A stretch of DNA of 45,899 nucleotides from a virus. Each line of letters begins with the position of its first letter. Positions within the stretch are counted from its first letter, which is position 1. Both the position numbers and the translations under genes were made by a program. The DNA lies in the IMG/VR virus record IMGVR_UViG_3300047510_000698, positions 1 to 45,899 of that record; one strand, written 5' to 3'. Below, piece after piece: positions 19,660-27,065 of this stretch. The notes under the pieces were generated by a model. The model did no database searches and was not told the origin of the DNA. It saw only the letters and a list, made by a program, of their open reading frames with translations.

Positions 19660-20117
19660 TCTTGTGCTCTCCACGACTTACGCATCATAACATACTTTGG
19701 GTCTTTTGCTGCTAAATCTCTGTATTCTTTGAAGATTGTTGCTGCTCTTGCTTTTTCGCATACAAGTGCATCTTTGTCCTGGGGTAATACTTTACCATCC
19801 TTAGAGTATTTTTTCCCACTACTGTGATTTGCATATCTTCTGGCGCGAGTAAATCCCATCTCAAGGAATTTTCGCGCCAAGTCCATACCAATGAAGTCAC
19901 TCTTCCGTGAATAATCCAGGAACATTTCGTATATCTTAACAGCAGACTTCCGAGCAGTAGTCTCATCCTTGAACCTCCAATACTTACAGATATCTTCGGT
20001 GTACGGTCTTACAAGAAGAACTCCCTGCTCCCCCCTGCCTATTCTATATAGTTTTCTTGTACTAAAATCCGTGAAATCTAAAGTTTTGTAATCAAGTGAG
20101 TAATCAAACTCTTTCAT
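19656..20117 (-). CDS. DUF4385 protein, 153 aa
   Basis: Matches the pattern of DUF4385 as remembered: FDYSLDYKTLDF, LYRIGRGEQGVLLVRPYTED, YWRFKDETTARKSAVKIYEM and GMDLARKFLEMGFTRARRYA. This family is common in T4-like cyanophages and algae and has unknown function, perhaps DNA or RNA related. Length is typical. Overlaps both neighbours by 4 bp. Confidence 0.8.
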   Translation of the reverse strand: MKEFDYSLDYKTLDFTDFSTRKLYRIGRGEQGVLLVRPYTEDICKYWRFKDETTARKSAVKIYEMFLDYSRKSDFIGMDLARKFLEMGFTRARRYANHSSGKKYSKDGKVLPQDKDALVCEKARAATIFKEYRDLAAKDPKYVMMRKSWRAQE

Positions 20118-20509
20118 CGTCCAGTCACATCCTCATAATCTTGAAGAACACCTTTCTTAAAATGTAGTTTTAATCGGGGCCAATCTTCCCACTTTCCTTT
20201 CCAACCTTCAGGATAAACTTCCACATATTTGGTTATAGAATGAACCTGATACTTTCCTCGTTGTCCTGTTGGTATCCACTCAAAGTTTAGAAACTTCCTA
20301 TCAGCATCATATCGTGGATCGTCTTCGGGGATAATCTCAAAGGTATTTGTACCAGTATAATCAGGACACCACAATACACCTTTGGGGTCCAACCAATAAG
20401 TGGTTAGTGTTCCACCAATACCATCTTCAATATCTTTTGTTTGCATCACTACATTTGTGAAGTGTTCTCCCAAATCATAAGAAGAACGGAAATAATCAAA
20501 CATCCCCAT
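20114..20509 (-). CDS. Phage protein of MGMFDY type, 131 aa
   Basis: MGMFDYFRSSYDLGEHFTNV: this start, followed by a beta domain (TTYWLDPKGVLWCPDYTGTN), belongs to a common phage family of unknown function. Soluble. Leads DUF4385 and gene 19339-19659. Confidence 0.7.
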   Translation of the reverse strand: MGMFDYFRSSYDLGEHFTNVVMQTKDIEDGIGGTLTTYWLDPKGVLWCPDYTGTNTFEIIPEDDPRYDADRKFLNFEWIPTGQRGKYQVHSITKYVEVYPEGWKGKWEDWPRLKLHFKKGVLQDYEDVTGR

Positions 20510-20511
20510 CT

Positions 20512-20985
20512 TTATTCTCCAAGAGTATGAATGACTGGTTTTTCGTGTGCTAGGATGCGATAAAGGTCACTATTCTGGGCTGCTGATACTGGAATAAACT
20601 CTGTGTTAGGATCAAAATCATCATCACGGATTGCCTGGTTAATCACAATAGAACCTTCCTCACCAGAGTATGAACGATGATAGGTCATTTTAGGAATAAC
20701 AAGAGCACCAGAAGAACGGTTAAGATGAACGATATGATAAGGATAACGCCACTCTGGATTGATGAGTTCAAATGTGCGAATACCAGACAGAACACGATTG
20801 TGATCTACCTGATGATAATGAATATAAAACTGTTTTGCTCCTACAATATCATCAGGAGGACTGATAGCAGGACCAGTATGTACCACTAAATCCTGTGCGT
20901 TTGAATGTTCTACTGAAATATCATAGAATACAACTGCATCCGTTTCACGGAATACTCTGTGCTTCTTAAACTGAACTTCACTCAT
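20512..20985 (-). CDS. Cupin-fold protein, 157 aa
   Basis: Beta-rich protein with two cupin-like motifs: FYIHYHQVDHNRVLSGIRTF (about 52-71) and RSSGALVIPKMTYHRSYSGE (about 90-109), including His pairs that could bind a metal. Resembles small sugar-modifying cupins (WxcM or dTDP-sugar epimerase-like), but no substrate can be inferred. Located in the ferredoxin-DUF4385 operon. Confidence 0.5.
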   Translation of the reverse strand: MSEVQFKKHRVFRETDAVVFYDISVEHSNAQDLVVHTGPAISPPDDIVGAKQFYIHYHQVDHNRVLSGIRTFELINPEWRYPYHIVHLNRSSGALVIPKMTYHRSYSGEEGSIVINQAIRDDDFDPNTEFIPVSAAQNSDLYRILAHEKPVIHTLGE

Positions 20986-21158
20986 TAGTCTTGGAGATTT
21001 TGCTGATGTTGTAGTCTATCTATCATATCATAGATATGCGTCTGCGAATACTCAAATGCTTCAAATCGTTGAGGGTTCTTATCTTTCATTTTTGAGAGCA
21101 TATTAAGATGGTCCCAGTATGTATTGATTACATACCCATAATGCGCTTCATTCATCAT
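20985..21158 (-). CDS. Hypothetical helical protein, 57 aa
   Basis: MMNEAHYGYVINTYWDHLNM: helical, Gln/His-rich end. Starts inside the end of gene 21148-21543 and overlaps the cupin start by 1 bp. Confidence 0.6.
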   Translation of the reverse strand: MMNEAHYGYVINTYWDHLNMLSKMKDKNPQRFEAFEYSQTHIYDMIDRLQHQQNLQD

Positions 21159-21543
21159 CTAACTCCCCATCAAGATTTACATAATCAATCATATCCCCCA
21201 CAAGGTCATCAAGTTTATCAAACATTTCTTTGGTAAATGGGACTGTTTCTACCTTACCAGTTTCTACATCATCCGCCATCTGCATCAGACTCTCAAGAAA
21301 CTCTTTTGGGTAAATGTCGTCCTCTAGACTATCCCAAAAATAAAGAGCACACTGCTCCAATGGGTCATCACTTATAAGAAGAGCATATTCTTGATAGTTA
21401 TCTCCCAGCAAGTCTCCCCAGTTCTTAAAAGCATACCAACAGTTATACCATCCTTGAATAATACAAGAATGCAAGATATACTCAAACCAGGAGAGTTTGG
21501 TTTTATTCTTATCAGTTCCTAGAAGGGCTCTGCTGAATATCAT
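21148..21543 (-). CDS. Hypothetical acidic protein, 131 aa
   Basis: MIFSRALLGTDKNKTKLSWF: Trp/Tyr/Cys-rich first half (IIQGWYNCWYAFKNWGDLLG) and acidic helical second half ending VNLDGELDDE. Overlaps both neighbours. No known domain. Confidence 0.6.
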   Translation of the reverse strand: MIFSRALLGTDKNKTKLSWFEYILHSCIIQGWYNCWYAFKNWGDLLGDNYQEYALLISDDPLEQCALYFWDSLEDDIYPKEFLESLMQMADDVETGKVETVPFTKEMFDKLDDLVGDMIDYVNLDGELDDE

Positions 21544-21703
21544 TTCGTAAAATAAGAAGTTTACCTAGAATAATGCCGTAATAAGTTTGTGTGAAACTAT
21601 CACCTTCACACCTTTTGATTTCAAGTTTTGTGAGGTGGATTAGACTTTGGATTTCTTCTTCAGACAGTTTCCAATCTGTAATGTTGTGTTCGGTTACTTT
21701 CAT
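21512..21703 (-). CDS. Hypothetical helical protein, 63 aa
   Basis: MKVTEHNITDWKLSEEEIQS: likely HTH-like helices but no clear motif. Overlaps gene 21148-21543 by 32 bp; one of the two starts may be later. Confidence 0.55.
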   Translation of the reverse strand: MKVTEHNITDWKLSEEEIQSLIHLTKLEIKRCEGDSFTQTYYGIILGKLLILRNDIQQSPSRN

Positions 21704-21888
21704 ATTAGATAATGCGGTTTCTCAGTATCAAAACTCCACCATTTAGCACCTTTCATCTTCAGGCACATCAATAGTGTATCGTGTTCCCCATATTCGCGTG
21801 GTGTGCCCTTATACATATGTCTTCGTTGATAGGCACACTTCCAGACATTATAGTATATCTTTGCCTTTTCGGTGATTTCCATAATCAT
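21700..21888 (-). CDS. Hypothetical protein, 62 aa
   Basis: MIMEITEKAKIYYNVWKCAY: Lys/Tyr/Trp-rich, with KMKGAKWWSFDTEK at the end. ATGA overlap with a 9-codon ORF upstream (21885-21914). Confidence 0.6.
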   Translation of the reverse strand: MIMEITEKAKIYYNVWKCAYQRRHMYKGTPREYGEHDTLLMCLKMKGAKWWSFDTEKPHYLI

Positions 21889-21914
21889 TCATCCCAGTAT
21901 TCTTTTGGCGTCAT
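21885..21914 (-). CDS. 9-codon ORF bridging two genes
   Basis: MTPKEYWDE followed by stop. Its ATG overlaps the stop of gene 21911-22189 and its stop overlaps the ATG of gene 21700-21888, each in ATGA form. It may be a residue of a deleted gene, a translational coupler or a real micropeptide. Confidence 0.35.
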   Translation of the reverse strand: MTPKEYWDE

Positions 21915-22189
21915 ACTGTCTCTTCACTATAGTTCACATAAAGATTATCACCACCAATATTCAGGTGATACATCTTGCCGTTGTTGAGATAGATACCCAA
22001 CCATACAGCACGGCCCTGTTCCATCACCTCATAATGAACCATCTTCACATCTTCCAGTACAATCTCATCTGGGTTTTTAATAAATCGTGGCATTATACTC
22101 ATTTTGTTCTCCATTCTTTTGTATTCTACACCCATAATGGTTGCAATATCACCTTCTATAAGAACTTTTGATATGTCTATTTCATTCAT
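21911..22189 (-). CDS. Hypothetical protein, 92 aa
   Basis: MNEIDISKVLIEGDIATIMG: beta-rich with a helical middle, soluble. Overlaps gene 22182-22601 by 8 bp. Confidence 0.6.
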   Translation of the reverse strand: MNEIDISKVLIEGDIATIMGVEYKRMENKMSIMPRFIKNPDEIVLEDVKMVHYEVMEQGRAVWLGIYLNNGKMYHLNIGGDNLYVNYSEETV

Positions 22190-22601
22190 CTTTCAAACTA
22201 TCCAATACTTGCAAAATAAAAGCAATAGAGTTCGCATACTCTCTTCCATCCTGTCCTCCCATCACAATATAAGCAATCTCTTTCTCTGCAAGTTCAATCC
22301 TCTCATTCCTTGTAAGTTCTTGTAGTGTAGGACGATACCAGTTTCCATTCTCATCTTTCTTGAAACCTGCGTGAAGTTTCTCTCTTTGCTCTGCTAGTTC
22401 TCGTTTCTTTTCATCTGTGAGTTTTTCACCGATCATTTCTTCAATCACATCATCATCAGGAATGTAGTTATTGTTCTTCATCATCTTACGAAATTGCTTT
22501 CTACCGTACTCGGTCAGTTCTTTTTTAGATTTGCGTAGTGTTTCAATCTCTTCTTGTGAAAGATAGAAGGCATCAGGAATGTGTCCGTATTCTTCAGTCA
22601 T
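22182..22601 (-). CDS. Hypothetical charged protein, 139 aa
   Basis: Start at 22599-22601 (MTEEYGHIPDAFYLSQEEIE); highly charged helices (KKRELAEQREKLHAGFKKDE) and a glycine-containing end. Longer frame to 22625 lies in the upstream gene. Start overlaps the stop of 22601-22828 by 1 bp. Confidence 0.6.
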   Translation of the reverse strand: MTEEYGHIPDAFYLSQEEIETLRKSKKELTEYGRKQFRKMMKNNNYIPDDDVIEEMIGEKLTDEKKRELAEQREKLHAGFKKDENGNWYRPTLQELTRNERIELAEKEIAYIVMGGQDGREYANSIAFILQVLDSLKDE

Positions 22602-22828
22602 TAGAAATAGTCCTTCTTCACACATTCTATTTCAAGGTCTTCTACTCGGTCTTGCAAATCCATAATAATCTCAAGGATTTTTAAAGTATCAAGATTTCCA
22701 TTCTCATCAGTAATAACTGAAAGATACGATTGATTTATAATCTCCCGTTGTTCTTTAAATGGTTTGAGATAAAACTCTTTTCTTTGTTTTGAAGAATATG
22801 TGTCCCAATCTGATGGATTATGTCTCAT
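22601..22828 (-). CDS. Hypothetical protein, 75 aa
   Basis: MRHNPSDWDTYSSKQRKEFY: basic start, acidic coiled C-terminus (LEIIMDLQDRVEDLEIECVK). Overlaps both neighbours. Confidence 0.6.
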   Translation of the reverse strand: MRHNPSDWDTYSSKQRKEFYLKPFKEQREIINQSYLSVITDENGNLDTLKILEIIMDLQDRVEDLEIECVKKDYF

Positions 22829-23172
22829 CGTAGTTTATCCCGTAGCATTCTAACACACTTATTCCATCCATCAGAATTCGTATCGTGTTCTTTAGGCAAC
22901 CAGTCCTCCACCAAATCTACAATATCATTACAAGTATCAAAATCATAACCAAGTTCATCATACAATCTATTGTAAAGTGTCTGTGGTTTTGGTTCTGACA
23001 ATCGTTGGTATTTTACACCACCAATTTCAATAATATCGGGAGGTTGTTGGTTAGTCATTTGTGATTTCCTATAAGGACAAGATAATGGTTCAATACAACT
23101 ACCATTTTTTGAGTTGTGTTCTACATCTTCTGGTGCGTAACACCATCCAGAATCAAAATACTTACAGGTCAT
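22825..23172 (-). CDS. Cys-rich N-terminus protein, 115 aa
   Basis: MTCKYFDSGWCYAPEDVEHN: Cys residues at 3, 11, 26 and 32 could bind zinc. An internal ATG at residue 39 (MTNQQPPDIIEIGGVKYQRL) starts a second, separate-looking segment, a start typical for small phage genes, so translation may begin at either. Rest is helical and acidic. Confidence 0.5.
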   Translation of the reverse strand: MTCKYFDSGWCYAPEDVEHNSKNGSCIEPLSCPYRKSQMTNQQPPDIIEIGGVKYQRLSEPKPQTLYNRLYDELGYDFDTCNDIVDLVEDWLPKEHDTNSDGWNKCVRMLRDKLR

Positions 23173-23498
23173 TTCAGTTCTCCATAAGAAAGTTGTTTGA
23201 TTTCTTCTTTACTCAAAGGTTCTGTGGGATAATATCCAGAAGGATAATCATTCATACCAGCATCAAAGATAAAAACAGGAATGTCTGCTTTTTTACAAAA
23301 CTCTTTGAACTTTTCTCCATTCAGTTCAAACTTACCAACATACTCAACATTTGGATACCTATCCCAAGATGCTACAAGTCCTTGTGGATAATAACCCCAC
23401 TCAAACTCATCAAGTAATTTGATAATATCCTCTACAACTTGAATGTGCTCTGGATTGGTGTAGATGCGTCCGTATCCTTTGTAAGTGAAGGCAGTCAT
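23169..23498 (-). CDS. Hypothetical protein, 109 aa
   Basis: MTAFTYKGYGRIYTNPEHIQ: alpha/beta, Tyr- and Gly-rich, with DIIKLLDEFEWGYYPQG. Ends KQLSYGELK. Overlaps both neighbours by 4 bp. Confidence 0.6.
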   Translation of the reverse strand: MTAFTYKGYGRIYTNPEHIQVVEDIIKLLDEFEWGYYPQGLVASWDRYPNVEYVGKFELNGEKFKEFCKKADIPVFIFDAGMNDYPSGYYPTEPLSKEEIKQLSYGELK

Positions 23499-23839
23499 TT
23501 CAGGTTAAGGAATTCTTTTTCTTCATCAGTCAAGGAAGCAAGGTCTTTCTTGAGTTTTTCAAGTTTTAGTTCCTTTGCCTTTGCCTTTACTGCCTTTTCT
23601 TTCTCCAGTTGCTTCATCCGTTTCTCATACTCTTTGTCGGTTTCTTCACGATGCTTGTAAATGTAATATTCAGTGTATTTTTCACCACCATAATCCCATT
23701 CATATTCACTTTCAATCCCCTCCCACCCATCATCCAACTCTTTTTGGAGTGAAGCAATAATACTCTCAAGAGGACCATCAAAGTCCCCATAATACTTTTG
23801 AGTTTCTTTGACTTGAATTTTTTTAGGTTTGTTAGTCAT
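23495..23839 (-). CDS. Charged protein with SLTDEEKE tail, 114 aa
   Basis: MTNKPKKIQVKETQKYYGDF; beta then a long Lys/Glu helix (EKRMKQLEKEKAVKAKAKEL) and the ending ASLTDEEKEFLNLK. This ending recurs in the neighbour 23836-24168, suggesting a shared C-terminal module. Overlaps both neighbours. Confidence 0.65.
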   Translation of the reverse strand: MTNKPKKIQVKETQKYYGDFDGPLESIIASLQKELDDGWEGIESEYEWDYGGEKYTEYYIYKHREETDKEYEKRMKQLEKEKAVKAKAKELKLEKLKKDLASLTDEEKEFLNLK

Positions 23840-24168
23840 TTCAGGTTAAGAAGTTCTTTTTCTTCATCAGTCAAACTGGCAATTAGTGCCTGTCGTTTTT
23901 GTTCTTTGATTTCTTTTTGCTTTTGTTCTTCCAACTCTCCATCAAGAACATCCATCATAGCATCAAAACAATAATTACCCTTGTTCCAATCACTCTCACC
24001 TTTTTGAGTAATAACTACCTTATAAGGTTCAAATTTGCTGTCAAACTCAAACATATTAAAGATTTTGATTACATAATCACCAGCTTTGTCTTCACGAACA
24101 TTAACACTCAATCCAAGTTTTTCTACTTTGGTGAGCAGTTTGAGAAGTTCAGTTACTTTGATAGTCAT
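23836..24168 (-). CDS. Protein with SLTDEEKE tail, 110 aa
   Basis: Start at 24166-24168 (MTIKVTELLKLLTKVEKLGL); the longer frame to 24276 lies inside the upstream gene. Small alpha/beta domain (NVREDKAGDYVIKIFNMFEF) followed by a Gln/Lys/Glu helix and the ending ASLTDEEKELLNLK, almost identical to that of 23495-23839. Confidence 0.65.
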   Translation of the reverse strand: MTIKVTELLKLLTKVEKLGLSVNVREDKAGDYVIKIFNMFEFDSKFEPYKVVITQKGESDWNKGNYCFDAMMDVLDGELEEQKQKEIKEQKRQALIASLTDEEKELLNLK

Positions 24169-24169
24169 T

Positions 24170-24361
24170 TCAGTTGTTCTCCTGATGATTGAAAACTTTA
24201 GCAAACTCTTCTGCTGCCTCAAATGCAAGTTCAGCACCAAACTTGAACACTTCTCGTCGTTCTTGTTCTGTAGCACTTTGCATATTAGAACAAGTTTTCA
24301 ACCACTCTGTATAAAGAGTTTGTCCCAAATCAACAAATCGTTTTTGAGAGAAGTCAGTCAT
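24170..24361 (-). CDS. Hypothetical helical protein, 63 aa
   Basis: MTDFSQKRFVDLGQTLYTEW: helical, acidic. First gene behind the hairpin/-10 cassette at 24385-24447. A trailing FNHQENN end. Unknown. Confidence 0.6.
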   Translation of the reverse strand: MTDFSQKRFVDLGQTLYTEWLKTCSNMQSATEQERREVFKFGAELAFEAAEEFAKVFNHQENN

Positions 24362-24384
24362 CAGGTTTCTGTGTGTATGAAAGT

Positions 24385-24447
24385 ATTATAAGGCATCACA
24401 GGGCTCTCTGGGTGCCCTTCTGTGCCAGTTCTTCAAGTGGTCTCAAT
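24385..24447 (-). promoter_or_regulatory. Hairpin plus -10 cassette (A)
   Basis: On the minus strand: 26-nt conserved lead TTGAGACCACTTGAAG...TGGCACA (24421-24446), a hairpin GGGC/GCCC (24401-24417), then TATAAT (24385-24390). It shares its lead with the cassette at 26674-26735. There is no -35 match, so a hairpin-linked -10 is the likely promoter. It begins at the end of gene 24433-24594. Confidence 0.55.
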
Positions 24448-24594
24448 ATTCCCCAAATAATCTTCAAGGGTGATGTTATTATCATCCAAGTATTTTTGGA
24501 GTTCTTCAATATTTTTCATAATCTCTTTGGTATAGAATTTTGTTTTTCCAGTTTGTCTTGCTAATCTTAAGATGTCTTTTTCTTCAAGTGTCAT
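24433..24594 (-). CDS. Hypothetical helical protein, 53 aa
   Basis: MTLEEKDILRLARQTGKTKF: helical. Its last codons (IETT-stop) are encoded by the conserved cassette lead, so the cassette invades the gene end. Its start overlaps the stop of gene 24591-25148. Confidence 0.65.
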   Translation of the reverse strand: MTLEEKDILRLARQTGKTKFYTKEIMKNIEELQKYLDDNNITLEDYLGNIETT

Positions 24595-25148
24595 TTCTCA
24601 CCCACCCATCTAAAAGAAAGACATTTATCCATAAACCAACGAGTAATAGCATTCGGTTTAGTTGGCATATAATACCTCACAAATCCAGCACCAAATGTAT
24701 AATATCCTTCGTGGTTATTTCCTTGTTTGATTACATAGGTGGGTGAGACAAATGAAGAAGTAATACCATTTGATACAAGATAAGATCCTTCTAGTGCTCC
24801 TACTGTAAGTGTGGGTAGGAAAAATCCATTCTTACGGGCATACTCTAAGTTATCAATAATTCTATTGAACTTTTGATTGTAACGATACTCGGCATTTTCT
24901 TTGGATACAGCAAACTTCCTCTTGGTTTTTACCAAAAGTTCATCAAACTTCTCATCCAGTTCTTGTTGGATTTCTTCTAATGACTTGGGTGGTTCTGGAA
25001 TATCAAGATAAGGTTTGATTACATCAAAATATTCAAAATCTTCTGTGTAATAAAAGGCACCAACAACATAAGGAAGAATACCTTGAGGTGCTTTTTTAAG
25101 TTTGTTTGGATTGAGTTTATATCCCCTATATCCTATTGGTTTAGTCAT
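24591..25148 (-). CDS. Hypothetical protein, 185 aa
   Basis: MTKPIGYRGYKLNPNKLKKA: a basic N-terminus, an acidic coiled helix (EIQQELDEKFDELLVKTKRK), then a beta-rich end (TLTVGALEGSYLVSNGITSS). Possibly a structural or binding protein. No known family. Confidence 0.6.
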   Translation of the reverse strand: MTKPIGYRGYKLNPNKLKKAPQGILPYVVGAFYYTEDFEYFDVIKPYLDIPEPPKSLEEIQQELDEKFDELLVKTKRKFAVSKENAEYRYNQKFNRIIDNLEYARKNGFFLPTLTVGALEGSYLVSNGITSSFVSPTYVIKQGNNHEGYYTFGAGFVRYYMPTKPNAITRWFMDKCLSFRWVGEK

Positions 25149-25151
25149 TTT

Positions 25152-25361
25152 TCATATCTCCAAAATAATGTCACAACCATCTTCTCTTTTATTCAAGGCA
25201 CAAACAGATTTTATCACATTTGAGAAGGAACCACCATCCCCAGTCCATACCTCATAATCCTCACCATACTCATTAGTATCAGGAAGAATACTCAAGATTT
25301 CTTTGAGTTGCCGAATAGTGAGTGTATCAGTTGTGAATGGTTGCTTTCTTATGTCAGTCAT
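25152..25361 (-). CDS. Hypothetical protein, 69 aa
   Basis: MTDIRKQPFTTDTLTIRQLK: helical start then beta (GEDYEVWTGDGGSFSNVIKS), Cys at the C-terminus. Overlaps the end of gene 25358-25630. Confidence 0.65.
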   Translation of the reverse strand: MTDIRKQPFTTDTLTIRQLKEILSILPDTNEYGEDYEVWTGDGGSFSNVIKSVCALNKREDGCDIILEI

Positions 25362-25630
25362 TTGGTTCCATCACAATAGATATGAGGATAAGTATCAGGA
25401 TATTTCACAGGTGGTTTTGAGATTACGGGAGAAACACAAGGAATAGTATTAGGAGGAGTGAGAGGAGTATAAGGAGAACTATAAAGTGGTTGAAATTTAC
25501 TCAAATACTCTTCTACAATATTACAATCCCAAGCATCCTCATAAAACTGCTTACCATAAGCAATAGCATCTTTCCTTTCTGGAAATGCTGCTACAAATGT
25601 TTCTTTATAATAGAGTGAATAAACTTTCAT
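25358..25630 (-). CDS. Pro-rich protein, 90 aa
   Basis: MKVYSLYYKETFVAAFPERK: beta start, then a Pro/Ser/Thr/Tyr-rich half (PLYSSPYTPLTPPNTIP). The last half is probably disordered. Overlaps neighbours by 4 bp. Confidence 0.6.
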   Translation of the reverse strand: MKVYSLYYKETFVAAFPERKDAIAYGKQFYEDAWDCNIVEEYLSKFQPLYSSPYTPLTPPNTIPCVSPVISKPPVKYPDTYPHIYCDGTK

Positions 25631-25827
25631 TTCTGGTTCTCTTGAAGTTTCAGGTAATCATACTGTATCTTACATTCTTTTGGTTTTTCCATACAATACA
25701 CAATACCAACATCTTTTCCTACACTCATACCATTATATCCACCAATATTGAAACCAAGAAAGAATATCACAGTAGCAATCGTTGGAATACCAAGTATAAA
25801 AGGAATAATAAGTCCTGGTTCAGTCAT
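25627..25827 (-). CDS. Membrane protein, 66 aa
   Basis: Start at 25825-25827 (MTEPGLIIPFILGIPTIATV); one or two hydrophobic helices (IIPFILGIPTIATVIFFLGF), then a charged Cys-containing tail (YCMEKPKECKIQ). Longer frame to 25863 rejected as it enters the next gene. Confidence 0.6.
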   Translation of the reverse strand: MTEPGLIIPFILGIPTIATVIFFLGFNIGGYNGMSVGKDVGIVYCMEKPKECKIQYDYLKLQENQK

Positions 25828-26045
25828 TTCACAAAATCTCCAATCACGGGAACAGCACCACAAATCTCATTCACTCTTCCTACTGTTTGTCCTTTAAGTG
25901 CTTGACGACACTCCAAGTTCTTATTGTATGTTTGTTGAAAGAGTGCCCGTTGTTGTTGGGCATCATAAGTAATAACACCAGCAGCAACGATCATAATAAA
26001 GAATACAGACAAAACTGCCCAATCAATTCCATCAAAGTTTCTCAT
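25824..26045 (-). CDS. Membrane-anchored protein, 73 aa
   Basis: MRNFDGIDWAVLSVFFIMIV: one membrane helix (AVLSVFFIMIVAAGVITYDA), then a soluble tail with two Cys (LECRQALK, EICGAVP). Similar layout to 25627-25827, which follows it. Confidence 0.6.
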   Translation of the reverse strand: MRNFDGIDWAVLSVFFIMIVAAGVITYDAQQQRALFQQTYNKNLECRQALKGQTVGRVNEICGAVPVIGDFVK

Positions 26046-26227
26046 AGTTTCTCCAGTTCCTCACACAATTCTAACACATCAGCACACATAATCACACCAG
26101 GACTTTGTTGGAGTTGGTTGATGACTTCACGAATAGCAGCAGCAATCACTCTTGCTCTGTCTCCTTGTTGTGGTCGTAGTGTAAGTTCCATCGTAGCATC
26201 TACGATTTTTTGTGCTCTTTCAGTCAT
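26042..26227 (-). CDS. MTERA-type helical protein (copy 1), 61 aa
   Basis: MTERAQKIVDATMELTLRPQ, then VIAAAIREVINQLQQSPGVI. It resembles gene 27694-27900 (MTERANEF...VAAILSLAAD...LLQLAEEI), so the two are likely paralogues. Start chosen by ATGA overlap with 26224-26478; a longer ATG lies 3 codons upstream. Confidence 0.6.
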   Translation of the reverse strand: MTERAQKIVDATMELTLRPQQGDRARVIAAAIREVINQLQQSPGVIMCADVLELCEELEKL

Positions 26228-26478
26228 TCTTTCCACCCCTCAAAGTATTCAGTAAAAAAGTTAAAATTCAAACCAACCTTACCAACTTGAAAATCTGCTC
26301 CAAATAAAGAAGTAGAAGTGAAAAATGAGAGTAGGATGTGTAATCCACCATTACTATATTCTGCATAAACATCACCATTTACCCAAAGTAATGAACGATT
26401 GTTGATGATACCAAACTGCCAAGTATGTGAGGTTTCACCTTCATCCCAAACTTTCTTATCGTATTGAAAGAGTTTCAT
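26224..26478 (-). CDS. MKLxxY-type protein (copy 1), 84 aa
   Basis: MKLFQYDKKVWDEGETSHTW, then NNRSLLWVNGDVYAEYSNGG, ending in FFTEYFEGWKE. Beta-rich, hydrophobic; resembles gene 27468-27707. Coupled to the MTERA-type gene in both loci, in opposite order. Confidence 0.6.
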   Translation of the reverse strand: MKLFQYDKKVWDEGETSHTWQFGIINNRSLLWVNGDVYAEYSNGGLHILLSFFTSTSLFGADFQVGKVGLNFNFFTEYFEGWKE

Positions 26479-26651
26479 TCTTCATCCTCACAAGGGAACA
26501 TTTCGTTGTATGCTTCATCAGTCAGCACAAGATACTCTACATTTTCAGCATCTTTGTGGTCTTCGTAATACACCATACGATAATGGTTGAAGTCGTTGAG
26601 GTCTGTGCTGCCGTATTCTACGACACCATCAACAAGGCAGAGGTAGTTCAT
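26475..26651 (-). CDS. Hypothetical acidic protein, 58 aa
   Basis: MNYLCLVDGVVEYGSTDLND: beta then acidic helices, ending FPCEDEE. First gene behind the 26674-26735 cassette, with a 20-nt leader. Confidence 0.65.
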   Translation of the reverse strand: MNYLCLVDGVVEYGSTDLNDFNHYRMVYYEDHKDAENVEYLVLTDEAYNEMFPCEDEE

Positions 26652-26673
26652 CGGTTTGGTTGCTTATGAAGTC

Positions 26674-26735
26674 ATTATACAACGAAAAAGGGCACCTGTG
26701 GAGATGCCCTGTGCCAGTTCTTCAAGTGGTCTCAA
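26674..26735 (-). promoter_or_regulatory. Hairpin plus -10 cassette (B) with terminator
   Basis: On the minus strand, from the stop of gene 26732-26887: conserved lead TTGAGACCACTTGAAG...TGGCACA (26710-26735), a stem GGGCA/TGCCC followed by TTTTT (26685-26709, a rho-independent terminator), then TATAAT (26674-26679). Thus terminator and -10 box are fused. Confidence 0.6.
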
Positions 26736-26887
26736 ACATTTACTTTTATGTATTGTTTAGCAAACTCATTCATTTCTTTGAGAAACTTTCGTCCTTCATC
26801 CGTAAAGAAGTATTCGTTGGAGTTCTCCCAAATACTTCCTCCGTTTGGATAGATTTTGATTTTAGGTTTGTAAGATTTATCAATCAT
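26732..26887 (-). CDS. Hypothetical basic protein, 51 aa
   Basis: Start at 26885-26887 (MIDKSYKPKIKIYPNGGSIW), ATGA overlap with 26880-27065. Possibly a small beta-alpha domain (YFFTDEGRKFLKEMNEFAKQ). Longer frame to 27049 is a shadow. Confidence 0.6.
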   Translation of the reverse strand: MIDKSYKPKIKIYPNGGSIWENSNEYFFTDEGRKFLKEMNEFAKQYIKVNV

Positions 26888-27065
26888 AAGTCTTCGGTTG
26901 TTGCGGGTCTTGATACCACACTTTAGTATAGCACAGATGTGGTTCAGTCTTATGGTCCATTTGTGCCATCCAGTGGAAACCATATCCATCAACGGCATCA
27001 AGGTAATGAATACCTGTCTTGGGGTCAATCGTTCTGGTGACTGATACAAACTTTATTGTTATCAT
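26880..27065 (-). CDS. Hypothetical protein, 61 aa
   Basis: MITIKFVSVTRTIDPKTGIH: beta-rich with a Trp/His-rich segment (GFHWMAQMDHKTEPHLC). Overlaps both neighbours. Confidence 0.65.
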   Translation of the reverse strand: MITIKFVSVTRTIDPKTGIHYLDAVDGYGFHWMAQMDHKTEPHLCYTKVWYQDPQQPKTYD

